A DNA stretch of 64,000 nt from Parvularcula bermudensis HTCC2503 (lineage in GTDB: Bacteria; Pseudomonadota; Alphaproteobacteria; Caulobacterales; Parvularculaceae). Where the stretch lies: the NCBI RefSeq assembly GCF_000152825.2, contig NC_014414.1, positions 2,480,001-2,544,000 on the forward strand. Direction: 5' to 3'. The notes under the pieces are model-generated. The model was given only the letters and a program-made list of their open reading frames with translations, ran no database searches and had not been told where the DNA came from. The position numbers and the translations under genes are program-made. Positions 43,743 through 53,044 of the stretch are shown here, in pieces. How positions within the stretch are numbered: the first letter of the stretch is position 1; each line of letters starts with the position of its first letter.

Positions 43743-44186
43743 ATGACTCAAAGAATTCTGATTACCGCCTTCTTGTTAGGTTCCGTTTCCCTGACAGCCT
43801 GCAGTGACCCCGAAAGCCGAACGCCGCCAGCATCCGGCCCTGCGGACCAGACCAGGCCTGAACCGTTCGAACAGGCAGATGAAGCTATGCCCGGCGATAC
43901 TGGACGGGCCACGGGCAGGATCACATCCCTTGATCGCGACGACGGCCGGGTCACCATCGACCATGGCCCTTTCGAAGGCATCGCCATGGGCGCGATGACC
44001 ATGAGTTTCGCTTTAATGGGCGATCTTGAGCTGACTGACCTCTCTGAAGGCGATGACGTGATCTTCCAGGTCAAACGGGGCCGGGACGGTTCTCATCGCA
44101 TCATGGAAATTTGCAGCATTCCCGCGAATGGCCGCGACTGCCCGGACCAAGAAACGGTCTATCCGCACAACCCTCCAGATCAGTAA
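43743..44186 (+). CDS. CusF-like lipoprotein with altered copper site
   Basis: The start at ATG 43743 gives a lipoprotein signal with lipobox SLTAC (Cys20). The C-terminal domain (RVTIDHGPFEGI ... AMTMSFAL) aligns with CusF, with His74, Met85 and Met87 kept but Met82 at the place of the capping tryptophan. The linker is Pro/acid-rich. It may bind Cu(I) through His and three Met residues while fixed to a membrane. Located about 100 bases after cusF, past a hairpin. Confidence 0.8.
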   Translation: MTQRILITAFLLGSVSLTACSDPESRTPPASGPADQTRPEPFEQADEAMPGDTGRATGRITSLDRDDGRVTIDHGPFEGIAMGAMTMSFALMGDLELTDLSEGDDVIFQVKRGRDGSHRIMEICSIPANGRDCPDQETVYPHNPPDQ

Positions 44187-44256
44187 GGCGGCATACTCCG
44201 GCACTGTCCCCGATCGAGCTAAAGGGAAGACGATAAAGACCCGTTTCGCCATAGCG

Positions 44257-44595
44257 TCAAACTGGCATGCGCGGACCAAAAAGAATAACCGCAGCCCCGA
44301 TCAGACAGGTTACAACCCCTATCAGATCCCAGCGGTCGGGACGAATCCCCTCAATGGTCCATAGCCAGATGAGCGAGGAAGTTATGTAAACCCCACCATA
44401 GGCGGCATAGGCGCGCCCGGCTGCAGACGCTTCCACCAGTGTCAGCAGCCAAGCGAATACAACAAGGGATATCATCCCCGGAACCAGCCAGAAAGCGGAC
44501 TTTCCAAGCCGCAGCCAGGCCCAGAATGCAAAACAACCGGCAATTTCGGCGGTTGCCGCGCCAGCATAGATCAACAACGTCGCGCGAATATCCAT
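44257..44595 (-). CDS. YnfA family membrane protein
   Basis: Four membrane helices in 112 residues with YnfA features ([48 protein letters not shown]). The family belongs to the small drug/metabolite transporter group; some members affect drug or superoxide-generator resistance. It is the last gene of the minus-strand mer series, 60 bases after merA, and may be transcribed with it. Confidence 0.9.
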   Translation of the reverse strand: MDIRATLLIYAGAATAEIAGCFAFWAWLRLGKSAFWLVPGMISLVVFAWLLTLVEASAAGRAYAAYGGVYITSSLIWLWTIEGIRPDRWDLIGVVTCLIGAAVILFGPRMPV

Positions 44596-44655
44596 GGCTG
44601 GGGCATTACCTGATCTGGCTGGACTGGCGAGGCCCCGTTGCGGTTAAAATTGGTT

Positions 44656-46107
44656 TCAGCCTGCGCAGCATGAAAGCTTCGCCACGTCCTTGTCGAACGT
44701 CTGTGCCGCCAATTTTAACCCTTCAACAGTTGTCAGGTATGGAAAAATTGTCTCGCCAAGCGCCTTGCTCGTCATGCCGAACTTCAACGCCATAGCCAGC
44801 GTCTGAATCGCATCAGACCCTTCGGGCGCCGCGATCTGTCCGCCCAGGAGGCGGTCGGTCTTCGCATCCGCGACCAGCTTGATGACGCCGCGGGTATCGC
44901 GGGCGGCGGCGGCGCGTGCCACGTGGTCCAGCGTCAGCACGCTGGTCTTGACGTCATGACCGGCTGCCTTCGCCTGCACCTCGGAAAGGCCGACGCCGGC
45001 GACCTGCGGATCGGTGAACACGACCCAGGGCATGGCCGCATTGTCATAGCGCAAATCCTGAAGCCCGAGCGCATTGTTGACCGCCACCTTGGCCCCATAA
45101 GCGGCCATGTAGACGAACTGGTCGCGATCGGTGACATCACCCGCTGCCCAGACGCCAGGCCGCGTTGTGGCCATGTCGGCTCCGACCTTGATCGATCCAC
45201 GCGCATCGGTCTCGATGCCGAACTCGCGCAAGCCGAGGTCTTCGGAATTGGCCACCCGGCCAGTGGTGGCCACAAGCCGCTGCGCGGAGAGGGTCACGGG
45301 CTTTCCACCCCGTTCGATTGTCAGCGTGACGCCGCCGTCACTCCGTCTCACCGATCGGTAGGACAGGCCGGTCTCGACCGCGACACCCTCAGCCTTCAAC
45401 GCGTCGGTCAACGCCTTGGCCACTTCCGGTTCCACGCCGGGCAGAAGGCGCGAACGCGTGACCAGTGTAACCTTGACGCCCAGCCGCGACGCCATCTGCG
45501 CCAGTTCACAGCCAATATAGCCGCCGCCCAGTACCAGGATGCTTTCGGGCTGATCGGGCAGGCTGAGAAGGTCCCAGGAATCGAGCGCCTCCACGGTCTC
45601 GATCCCGTCAATTTCCGGCAAGAAAGGGCGCGAGCCGGTGGCGATCAGAACCTTCGGTGCAGCGATGATCCGCCCGCCGACTTCGATGCCGCCTTCGACC
45701 AGGCGTGCGGCACCTTCCTCGATATAGGTGACATACTCATAGGAAGGCAGCAGGTCGATGTATTTTTTCTGGCGCATCTCGTCGACCAGATCGGCCGTGC
45801 CCTTGACGACCGCCGACCAGTCCACGCTGTGCGCACAGGGCTCAATGCCCGGAAACCGTGCCGCCGCTGTACCAGCATGCACCGCTTCACCGGCCCGTAT
45901 CATCGCCTTGGACGGCACGCAGCCGACATTGACGCAGGTGCCGCCGATGGTGCCATGCCCAACCATGGCCACGCGCCTGCCGGCCTCGGCCGCGCTAATC
46001 GAAGCCGAAAACCCGGCCGAGCCAGCACCTATGACGATGAGGTCATAGCTGTCGTCGCCGTTTTTATTGACGGAGCAGCAATCGCCTGTCTTTACGGTTT
46101 GATTCAT
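44656..46107 (-). CDS. merA: Mercury(II) reductase
   Basis: A flavin disulfide reductase that reduces Hg(II) to volatile Hg(0) with NADPH. FAD motif IGAGSAGFSAS near residue 27, redox pair GGTCVNVGCVPSK, NAD-binding GGGYIGCE, and the C-terminal vicinal pair LSCCAG are all present. The usual N-terminal NmerA mercury-binding domain (GMTCxxC) is missing; instead there is a short tail with a Cys-Cys pair (DCCSV, residues 10-11). 483 residues. Last mer gene of the operon driven from 48.77 kb. Confidence 0.93.
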   Translation of the reverse strand: MNQTVKTGDCCSVNKNGDDSYDLIVIGAGSAGFSASISAAEAGRRVAMVGHGTIGGTCVNVGCVPSKAMIRAGEAVHAGTAAARFPGIEPCAHSVDWSAVVKGTADLVDEMRQKKYIDLLPSYEYVTYIEEGAARLVEGGIEVGGRIIAAPKVLIATGSRPFLPEIDGIETVEALDSWDLLSLPDQPESILVLGGGYIGCELAQMASRLGVKVTLVTRSRLLPGVEPEVAKALTDALKAEGVAVETGLSYRSVRRSDGGVTLTIERGGKPVTLSAQRLVATTGRVANSEDLGLREFGIETDARGSIKVGADMATTRPGVWAAGDVTDRDQFVYMAAYGAKVAVNNALGLQDLRYDNAAMPWVVFTDPQVAGVGLSEVQAKAAGHDVKTSVLTLDHVARAAAARDTRGVIKLVADAKTDRLLGGQIAAPEGSDAIQTLAMALKFGMTSKALGETIFPYLTTVEGLKLAAQTFDKDVAKLSCCAG

Positions 46108-46166
46108 TATTTCTTCCTTGGCTTGTGACCAGACATGGCGACGCGGCCTCGATCAAGTATTCAAAA

Positions 46167-47516
46167 TCACACCATCGACCCGATGTCGGAGGCGTAGCTG
46201 GGATAGGCGAAGATCATCGCCTTGATCTGATTGGCGGTCTGCCCGGCGCGCATGGCCATGGCGAAAAGGTTGATCTGTTCCTCAGCCCCCGGTCCGATCA
46301 GATGTGCGCCCAGGATCTTTCCGGTGTCCTGTTCGACCAGCACCTTGTACGCGGTTCGCTTCGCGCCGACGCGCATTGACGAATACCAGTCATGGGTCTT
46401 CTCAAAATGGATATCGAACTTCAGACCCTGTTTCCTGGCCGCCGCCTCTGACAAGCCAACGGTGGCAACCATTGGCAAAGTGAAAACCACTGAGGGAATC
46501 GGCGGGTATTTGACTTGTCGCTCGTCCTTTCCGGCCAGCAGGTTCTTGCCCGCCACACGCCCCTCGAAGGCAGATACCGGGGTCAGGTTGGGGCCGCTGT
46601 CGGCGCAATCGCCGGCGGCGAAGACCGCGGGATTGCTCGTGCGCATCGAGGCGTTCACCTGAATGCCCCGGCGGGTGTACTCGACGCCGGCAGCCTCAAG
46701 GTTCAGCCCGTCAATATTTGGCACCCGGCCCGTGCCATGCACCACTAGGTCGCAGGTCAAGGTTTCGGCACCACCCGCGCCTTCCACAGTGACGATAAAT
46801 TCTTCGCCCTGTTTCTCGATCGCCAGCACTTTCGCCTTGGTGCGCAAGTCGATGCCAAGCTCTTCCGTGCCCTCCACAAGTATCTCAACCAGGTCGTCAT
46901 CGAAGGTGCCCAGGGGGCGCTCGGCCATTTCGAGTACAGTAACTTCGCTGGCCCCGGCGCGCCTGGCAATATGAGCGAACTCCATGGCGATGAAGCCACC
47001 GCCGACAAAAGCGATCCGGTCTGGCCGCTCGGTTAGTTCGAGAAACTCGGTGCTGGTGGTCAGATACGCCTCGCCAGGAATGTTCAGCGTTATCGGCCGT
47101 GCGCCGGTGGCGATGTGGAAATGTTTCGCGCGCAGGATTTCGCCATTCAGCTCGATACTGTCCGCGCCTGTGAACCGCGCTTCACCATGCAATACATCAA
47201 TGCCTGCCTTTTCCATTCCCGCCTCGATACGCGGCGGCATGGCGTCGGTGAATGTTCTCTTGAAGGCGATCATCTCCGGCCAGTCGACGGAAGGCTGCAT
47301 CTTCAGCCCATTGCCCTTCATCCTGTCTGCCCAATCGACGCCTTCTGTGACCGCAACCAGCATCTTCTTTGGATCACAGCCGCGCAGGGCGCAGGTTCCA
47401 CCATAAGGCAGGCTATCGATGCTCGCCACATTCCAGCCCGCCTTTGCGGCCATCCGGGCGACACCATTGCCACCGGTTCCACCGCCAATCACGATAAGGT
47501 CATATGCGTCTTTCAT
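46167..47516 (-). CDS. FAD-dependent disulfide oxidoreductase in the mer operon
   Basis: From ATG 47516 (MKDAYDLIVIGGGTGGNG) the 449-residue protein has FAD and NAD Rossmann motifs and a redox-active pair in GGTCALRGCDPKK. The C-terminal end is AYPSYASDIGSMV, without the His-Glu pair (HPTxSE) of dihydrolipoamide and glutathione reductases and without the Cys-Cys of MerA. Proteins of this type appear in some alphaproteobacterial mer operons; the substrate is unknown (a thiol or disulfide linked to Hg handling is inference). The longer frame to 47621 lacks support. Confidence 0.85.
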   Translation of the reverse strand: MKDAYDLIVIGGGTGGNGVARMAAKAGWNVASIDSLPYGGTCALRGCDPKKMLVAVTEGVDWADRMKGNGLKMQPSVDWPEMIAFKRTFTDAMPPRIEAGMEKAGIDVLHGEARFTGADSIELNGEILRAKHFHIATGARPITLNIPGEAYLTTSTEFLELTERPDRIAFVGGGFIAMEFAHIARRAGASEVTVLEMAERPLGTFDDDLVEILVEGTEELGIDLRTKAKVLAIEKQGEEFIVTVEGAGGAETLTCDLVVHGTGRVPNIDGLNLEAAGVEYTRRGIQVNASMRTSNPAVFAAGDCADSGPNLTPVSAFEGRVAGKNLLAGKDERQVKYPPIPSVVFTLPMVATVGLSEAAARKQGLKFDIHFEKTHDWYSSMRVGAKRTAYKVLVEQDTGKILGAHLIGPGAEEQINLFAMAMRAGQTANQIKAMIFAYPSYASDIGSMV

Positions 47517-47660
47517 GGCATGTCTCCATTGGTTGCGCTGATTGCCCTGCGCGGAAGATCCCGAGACCCGTTCAAAAAGATCCAGCCCCCTTCCACAATC
47601 GGCACCTGCCTGCTGCTCCACCCGGAAGCGATCCTGCTCATCGCGGCACGTATTGAGCCA

Positions 47661-47900
47661 TCATGATTGGTTTCCGTCAGGGCTGCATGGCCGCTTCTGC
47701 CTGCGCCAGACAGCATAGACCGTCAGCGCAATGAACAGGGCAAGCGCGGGCAATAGCACATAGTCGATCCAGCCCAGCACTGCCGACAGGCCCACAGCGC
47801 CAAGCAGCACCACGAGTATCGGTGTGAAACAGCAAAGTGCCGCAATGACGGTACCGGCCAGACCCGTTATCAGCAGTTTTCGGTCAGTCCATTTTGACAT
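47661..47900 (-). CDS. merF: Mercury transport protein MerF
   Basis: A 79-residue inner-membrane protein with two helices and the MerF motif VIAALCCFTPILVVLLGAVG; the CC pair passes Hg(II) across the membrane. ATG 47900 is chosen; the longer frame to 47945 adds no feature. Between merP and the oxidoreductase gene. Confidence 0.9.
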   Translation of the reverse strand: MSKWTDRKLLITGLAGTVIAALCCFTPILVVLLGAVGLSAVLGWIDYVLLPALALFIALTVYAVWRRQKRPCSPDGNQS

Positions 47901-47988
47901 CAAAGTGAAAGCCTTGTGTGAAGATCTGACGATGTATGCGAACATCGACTGGCAGGTGCCTCATCAGGATATTCCAGATGCTGCGTGT

Positions 47989-48312
47989 TCAACCGTCCGT
48001 AACGCTTGCCGGGTATCCTACATCGGTTGAAGCCGCAGCGATCAGCACAGGCGTTGTCGCCGCCGTATCGTAAACCACCTCTGCGGTCCTGGCCGCATAA
48101 TCGATATCGACAGATTTAACGCCCTCGACACGCATCATCGCTTTCCTGACAGCAATCGGACATGTCGCGCAGGTCATGTTTCCGATCGTAAAACGGGCTG
48201 TCGCCTGTTCGACCTCCACCGAGGCATCCGGAGCATTCTGCGCGCCGGCGACTGCGAGCCCCCCCGCGAGTGCCAGACCTGCCAGTCCGGCGATCATCCA
48301 TGTGCGTTTCAT
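47989..48312 (-). CDS. merP: Periplasmic mercury-binding protein MerP
   Basis: A signal peptide (cleaved near VAGAQ) precedes an HMA domain with GNMTCATCPIAV, the Hg(II)-binding MTCxxC motif, and a GYPAS ending. From ATG 48312 it is 107 residues. It collects Hg(II) for MerT. It lies 14 bases after merT. Confidence 0.93.
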   Translation of the reverse strand: MKRTWMIAGLAGLALAGGLAVAGAQNAPDASVEVEQATARFTIGNMTCATCPIAVRKAMMRVEGVKSVDIDYAARTAEVVYDTAATTPVLIAAASTDVGYPASVTDG

Positions 48313-48326
48313 ACTTGTCTCCCTGG

Positions 48327-48701
48327 CTAGTAAAATAACGGTGCCCATACATCGATGGTCAAGGCCGCCAGCACGACAAGCGCGCCGCTCCACAGGGCGA
48401 CCTGCTTGACGACTGACGACTGCGGACGGGCGCAATAGCTACCATCCTCGCAGACACTGGTTTTTCGAAAATAGACATCCCAGAACCCAGCCGCGAGAAA
48501 TCCGATCGCGACCAGAAGAAAAAGGGGCTTGTAGGGTTCCAGCGCCGTCAACTGGCCAATCCACGCTCCGGAAACACCGAGACTGATCAGCACAAGCGGC
48601 ACGATGCAGCAGGATGATGCAAGGAATGCCCCCAGCATGCCACCGGCAACAAGCCACCTTGAACGACGCTCATTTGCTGGGCTGTTTTCCGTATCTGCCA
48701 T
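48327..48701 (-). CDS. merT: Mercury transporter MerT
   Basis: Three membrane helices, the first-helix pair SSCCIVPLVL, and a cytoplasmic loop with two cysteines (SVCEDGSYCARP) as in MerT. From ATG 48701 it is 124 residues. Takes Hg(II) from MerP into the cell for MerA. First gene of the operon, behind the MerR-controlled promoter. Confidence 0.93.
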   Translation of the reverse strand: MADTENSPANERRSRWLVAGGMLGAFLASSCCIVPLVLISLGVSGAWIGQLTALEPYKPLFLLVAIGFLAAGFWDVYFRKTSVCEDGSYCARPQSSVVKQVALWSGALVVLAALTIDVWAPLFY

Positions 48702-48736
48702 GACCAGCTGTTCCCATTGCATTATTGATCATGATC

Positions 48737-48767
48737 ACGTTACGCTCTGTAGTTGGTACAGACACAA
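48737..48767 (-). promoter_or_regulatory. MerR-type promoter/operator for merT
   Basis: On the minus strand TTGTGT (48767-48762) and TAACGT (48742-48737) are separated by 19 bases, the over-long spacer that MerR activators need. The spacer holds the inverted repeat CTGTA-CCAAC-TACAG (48747-48761). Transcription would start near 48730 and reach merT; the divergent merR start is 15 bases away, so MerR can also repress itself. Confidence 0.75.
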
Positions 48768-48781
48768 GCGGGTATTTCATC

Positions 48782-49198
48782 ATGGCCATCACATCGCCGC
48801 GAGCAGCACTCAAACGGGCTGAACTGGCCGGGCGGCTCGGCTGCAATCTTGAAACGATCCGCTATTATGAAAAGATCGGCCTTCTGCCCGAACCGGCCCG
48901 CACGGCCAGTGGCCACCGGCTGTATTCAAATGAAGATCAGGTACGACTGCGTTTCATATTGCGAGCCCGCAGCCTCGGCTTCTCCGTGGAAGATGTACGC
49001 TCGCTACTTGGCATCAATGATGGCAGGCCGAGCTGCGCGGAGGTCAGGGCGCTGGCAGAAGCACATCGGGGCGATATCCGTAAACGCATCGCCGATCTGA
49101 AGCAGATGGATCGACGGCTCGGCGAGATCATGGCTGGTTGCACCGGCGCTGAAACACCCGATTGCGCACTCACCGACAAACTGTTCGAAGATAGCTGA
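48782..49198 (+). CDS. merR: Mercury-responsive regulator MerR
   Basis: From ATG 48782 the 138-residue protein has the MerR winged-helix start (LAGRLGCNLETIRYYEKIGLL is split by the helix-turn), dimer helix, and three cysteines Cys85, Cys120 and Cys128 placed like the Hg(II) ligands C82, C117 and C126 of Tn501 MerR. Divergent from merT. It should hold the promoter closed without Hg and twist it open with Hg. Confidence 0.93.
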   Translation: MAITSPRAALKRAELAGRLGCNLETIRYYEKIGLLPEPARTASGHRLYSNEDQVRLRFILRARSLGFSVEDVRSLLGINDGRPSCAEVRALAEAHRGDIRKRIADLKQMDRRLGEIMAGCTGAETPDCALTDKLFEDS

Positions 49199-49199
49199 C

Positions 49200-49705
49200 A
49201 AAAGGGGCTCCTGCATCTGCCAGAGATGAAAATGATGGACACCCACGACACCATCACCGCTCCGCATCGCCTCAATGACGGCACCGTTGTCAATGTCCGG
49301 CGGACTACCTAGCCACAACATGTGGATCGGCCCGCCGATTTCGCGGAACGACAGGCAGAGAATGTTACCGCGACACCAATCGTCACGAACGGATCGAACA
49401 GTTTTCAGTCATAGATGAGGATGAGCGCGTCGCCCGCAACCACGGCTACAGATGCGAGTGCGTCGGACAGATTGTGAAGGAGGAGCGCCCGGATATTCAC
49501 GCTCCCATTCTGCACCGAATAGATCAGGAGGGCTGTAAGCTCGGCAATGACCAGCGCAACACCGCCACGAATAACGATCATCCAGCCACAAACGGCGGGC
49601 GGATCAGTGATTCGTATGACACTCTTATTGACCAGATAGCAATGGAGACCCGACGATCATCGCTCGCGGGATCAAGATCGTCATGATCATGTGCGTGGCT
49701 CAGGA
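49200..49705 (-). pseudogene. Cation diffusion facilitator (CzcD-like) remnant
   Basis: Read on the minus strand, pieces of a CDF transporter appear in several frames: a His/Asp start (SHAHDHDDLDPASDD), SVNIRALLLHNLSDALAS, VVAGDALILIYD, and the C-terminal LGSPPDIDNGAVIEAMR and HHFHLWQMQE. The Trp codon expected in IYDW is TGA at 49407-49405. Part of the early membrane region is missing near 49600-49650 and the frame changes at least twice. It is convergent with merR and no longer codes for a transporter. Confidence 0.75.
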
Positions 49706-49935
49706 TCGGCCTCCTCTTCCAGCACCTTGCGCTTGCACTCGAGATACGCGCGTCGCCGCGAGTGCACCGCGTTTTTGACACGACTCTTTGGTGGTATCAG
49801 GCCGCATTCCTCCTGCACCTTGGCCGCCTGCTCACTCGAAAGGGCCCCCATCACGTTGTCGAGACTCTCGCAGCCGGCCAGGGCTGCGAGAGAAACGGAC
49901 ATGACCGCGAAGCGAAGTTCACGATGGATGAACAT
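49687..49935 (-). CDS. Small lipoprotein (82 aa)
   Basis: From ATG 49935 (MFIHRELRFAVMSVSLAALAG) the protein has a lipoprotein signal with lipobox LAGC and a short basic/acidic mature part with two more cysteines (EECGLIP, LECKRK). It overlaps the end of the czcA-like gene by 17 bases and so is likely translated from the same message. No family recognised. Confidence 0.55.
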   Translation of the reverse strand: MFIHRELRFAVMSVSLAALAGCESLDNVMGALSSEQAAKVQEECGLIPPKSRVKNAVHSRRRAYLECKRKVLEEEADPEPRT

Positions 49936-52900
49936 GCTCGGCCTCCAACAAGGAATGGTGCGCGTCGGGCTTTGGTGCGAACCAGCGGTGAAGGGCGGGT
50001 AGCACCAGCAAAGTGAGCACGGTCGAGGAGACCAGCCCGCCCATGACCACCGTGGCCAGTGGCCGCTGCACTTCAGCACCGACACCACTTGCGAAGAGCA
50101 GCGGCGCAAGGCCGAGCGCCGTCGTAAGGGCGGTCATCAGCACAGGACGTGCCCGCAAGCCTGCCGCCTCGACGGCAAGTTCATCGCGACCACGGCCCTC
50201 CCTGGCAAAATCATCCATGAAACTGACCAGCACCATGCCATTGCCGAGCGCGATACCGAACAGGGCAATGAAGCCGACCGTGGCGGGCACCGAGATCGGC
50301 AGGCCAGCAAGCCAGAGCGCCATCGCCCCGCCGGTCAGCGCCAGCGGAATGTTGAGCAGGATCAGGATGGCCGATTTCATCCGCCCGAACGTCAATAGCA
50401 GGATCAGGAACACGATACCGAGCGTGATCGGAATCACGACGGCGAACCGCGCATTCGCTTCCTGCTGGAGTTCGAACTGTCCGCCCCATTCGACGCGATA
50501 ACCAGCCGGCAGGTCGAGCTGACTGGCGACCGATTGCTGCGCATCAGCGACATAGCTGCCAATGTCGCGTCCTCTCACATTGAGCTGAACGGTGATGAAT
50601 CGCTCACCATTCTCGCGCGTGATCTGACGTGGACCGACAATCTCCCTGATGTTTGCCACGCTTTCGAGTGGAACCCGTGCGCCGCTGGACGATTCCAGAA
50701 TAATCCGTCCAATGGCCTCCGGCGTGTCCCGGTCCTCTTCGGCATAGCGCACGATGACGGGAAACTGGCGCACTCCCTCGAAAACGGCACCAGCCTCTGC
50801 CCCGCCGACGCCGGAACGCAAGGCATCGAGCGCCTCCTCCACGCTCAGTCCATACCGGCCGAGCGCAGGACGGTTGAGCGAGACCACAAGCTGCGGCGCG
50901 CCGGTGATCTGATCGGCCTGGACGTCGGTCGCCCCAGGAACCTCCTGAAGAATGGACTGCAAGTCCTGCGAGCCTTCCAGCAGGACCGCCGTATCCGGAC
51001 CGAAGATCTTGACCGCCAGTTGCGCCTTTGTGCCGGTCAGGAGCTCATCAACAGACATGGCGATCGGCTGGCCAACATTGACCCTGACGCCTGGAAAGCC
51101 GCCGAGATTCTCGGAGATCGACGCCCGGAGTTCATCCGGGCTGATGCCATTGCGCCATTCGCTTCGGGGTTTGAGCGCCACGAAGGCCTCGATACTGTTG
51201 ACCGGGTCGGCATGCGCGCCGACTTCCCCACGACCGATCCGGCTGACAATGGAACTGATCTCGGGGAAGGCTTCAAGCAGTCTTGTCTCGATGCGGGTCG
51301 ACGTTTCCTTTGCTTCGGTTAGTGAGATGGACGGCGCCATCGTCACACGCAACAGGACATCGCCTTCCTCCAGCGCAGGCGTGAACTCCGAGCCAAGGCG
51401 TGTCGCAGAGAGCCCCCCAACCAGAAGCAGGACGCCTGCTAGCCCGACCGCCGCGAGACGTCGCCGGACGAAGAAGGCCGCAAGCGGCTTGATCAGCGAA
51501 ACAAGCCGGCTGTCGCTCTCCTGGCTATTGCTCTTGGGCGGACGCATGAGGCCGAGCGCCATCGCCGGAGCGATGAGCGCGGCATAGATCAGCGACCCTG
51601 TCATGGCGAGCGCGGCAGAAGCGGCGAGCGGCCGAAACGTCTTGCCTTCAGTGCCCTGTAGCGAAAAGAGCGGCAGGAAGACGATGACCACCACGGCGAC
51701 GGCAGCAATTAGCGGCGCGATCACTTCGGCGCTCGCTCGCGCGACCGTCGTGCGGCTATCTTCACCCTCGCGTCGTTCGCGCAAGCCGCGATCCACGTTC
51801 TCGGCGATGACGATGGCGCCGTCGACCATCATCCCGATGGCGATCGCTACCCCGCCCAGCGTCATCAGATTGGCCCCGATGCCGAGGGCCTTCATCGCGA
51901 TGAAGGCAAAGCCGACCGAGAAGGGAATAGCCATGACGACAACAAGACTTGGCCGCCAGCCGCCGAGGAACAGGAAGACGATGACGGCGACCAGGAGCGC
52001 GCCCTGCCAGAGCGCGGTCGTCACGGTCGCAGCCGCCTTTTTCACCAGCGTGCCCTGATCATAATACGGGACGGCTTTGACACCGTCGGGAAGCGACAGG
52101 TTGATCTCTTCGAAGCGCGCCTGAGCGTTCTCGATCACCTCAGACGTGTTGGTGCCATAAAGTTTCAGGACGAGACCGGCCACGGTCTCACCTTCGCCAT
52201 TGGCAGTTGCGAGCCCCTGCCGGACGCCGCCACCTATCGCGACTTCACCGAGGTCGCTGACGCGGACGGTTCGTCCATCCACGGTCTTGACCGGCGTTTC
52301 ACGCAGATCATCGAGAGATCGAGCGAGCCCGACCCCGCGCACCGTGTACTGTTCGGCGCCAATTTCGATGAATTGCGCGCCGGCCGTCCGATTGGCGCTT
52401 TCCAGGGCGGCAATCACCTCGCCGACGCTGAGGTCATAGGATGTCAGCTGATCGGGATCGAGGCGGACCTGGTACTGCTTCTCGAAACCCCCTAGTGACA
52501 GAACCTCCGTCACCCCTTCAACCGACTGAAGCGGATACTTGATCATCCAGTCGGCAATCTCGCGCAGCTCAACCAGCGACCGCTCGCCGGTCTCATCGAC
52601 GAGCCGGTAGTACATGATGATACCAAGGCCGGTCGAAATCGGCCCCATCTTGGGTGTGCCGAAGCCGTCGGGAATGGCGTCGGCGGCCTCGCCGAGGCGC
52701 TCGCCGACGACTTGGCGGGCGAAATAGACGTCCGTGCCATCCTCGAAATAGATATTGATGACGGACAGGCCAAAATTGGATGTCGAGCGGATCTCGTCGA
52801 CCTTGGGGAGGCCGGACATGGCCGTCTCGATCGGATAGGTGACATAGCGTTCGACCTCTTCGGGCGACAGGCCTTCAGTTTCGGTGAAGACTTGGACCAG

Positions 52901-53032
52901 AGAAGGTGAGGGATCGGGAAAAGCGTCGACAGGCAGGCTGCGAAAGGCAAACAGCCCCCCGATCGACAGGGCGAGTGCGGCCATGGCGGCAAGCAGCCGG
53001 CCACCCGCAAGGCGGTGCATCAAATTGATCAT
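49919..53032 (-). CDS. czcA: CzcA-type heavy-metal RND pump
   Basis: A complete 1037-residue RND transporter with the HME opening (PVDAFPDPSPSLVQV, YVTYPIETAMSGLP) and proton-relay helix IAIGMMVDGAIVIAEN. The methionine trio of CusA is not present, so divalent ions (Co, Zn, Cd or Ni) are more likely than Cu(I); I cannot choose among them. Related marks include QPIAMSVDELLTGTKAQLAV. It is 12 bases after the czcB-like gene, which is damaged, and no czcC-like gene is present in the window. Confidence 0.92.
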   Translation of the reverse strand: MINLMHRLAGGRLLAAMAALALSIGGLFAFRSLPVDAFPDPSPSLVQVFTETEGLSPEEVERYVTYPIETAMSGLPKVDEIRSTSNFGLSVINIYFEDGTDVYFARQVVGERLGEAADAIPDGFGTPKMGPISTGLGIIMYYRLVDETGERSLVELREIADWMIKYPLQSVEGVTEVLSLGGFEKQYQVRLDPDQLTSYDLSVGEVIAALESANRTAGAQFIEIGAEQYTVRGVGLARSLDDLRETPVKTVDGRTVRVSDLGEVAIGGGVRQGLATANGEGETVAGLVLKLYGTNTSEVIENAQARFEEINLSLPDGVKAVPYYDQGTLVKKAAATVTTALWQGALLVAVIVFLFLGGWRPSLVVVMAIPFSVGFAFIAMKALGIGANLMTLGGVAIAIGMMVDGAIVIAENVDRGLRERREGEDSRTTVARASAEVIAPLIAAVAVVVIVFLPLFSLQGTEGKTFRPLAASAALAMTGSLIYAALIAPAMALGLMRPPKSNSQESDSRLVSLIKPLAAFFVRRRLAAVGLAGVLLLVGGLSATRLGSEFTPALEEGDVLLRVTMAPSISLTEAKETSTRIETRLLEAFPEISSIVSRIGRGEVGAHADPVNSIEAFVALKPRSEWRNGISPDELRASISENLGGFPGVRVNVGQPIAMSVDELLTGTKAQLAVKIFGPDTAVLLEGSQDLQSILQEVPGATDVQADQITGAPQLVVSLNRPALGRYGLSVEEALDALRSGVGGAEAGAVFEGVRQFPVIVRYAEEDRDTPEAIGRIILESSSGARVPLESVANIREIVGPRQITRENGERFITVQLNVRGRDIGSYVADAQQSVASQLDLPAGYRVEWGGQFELQQEANARFAVVIPITLGIVFLILLLTFGRMKSAILILLNIPLALTGGAMALWLAGLPISVPATVGFIALFGIALGNGMVLVSFMDDFAREGRGRDELAVEAAGLRARPVLMTALTTALGLAPLLFASGVGAEVQRPLATVVMGGLVSSTVLTLLVLPALHRWFAPKPDAHHSLLEAEHVHPS

Positions 53033-53044
53033 TTTGCGGGTCTC

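Noticed and set aside
44923-46128. Plus-strand open frame (401 codons) opposite merA
   Set aside because: Shadow of merA, which has all reductase motifs.
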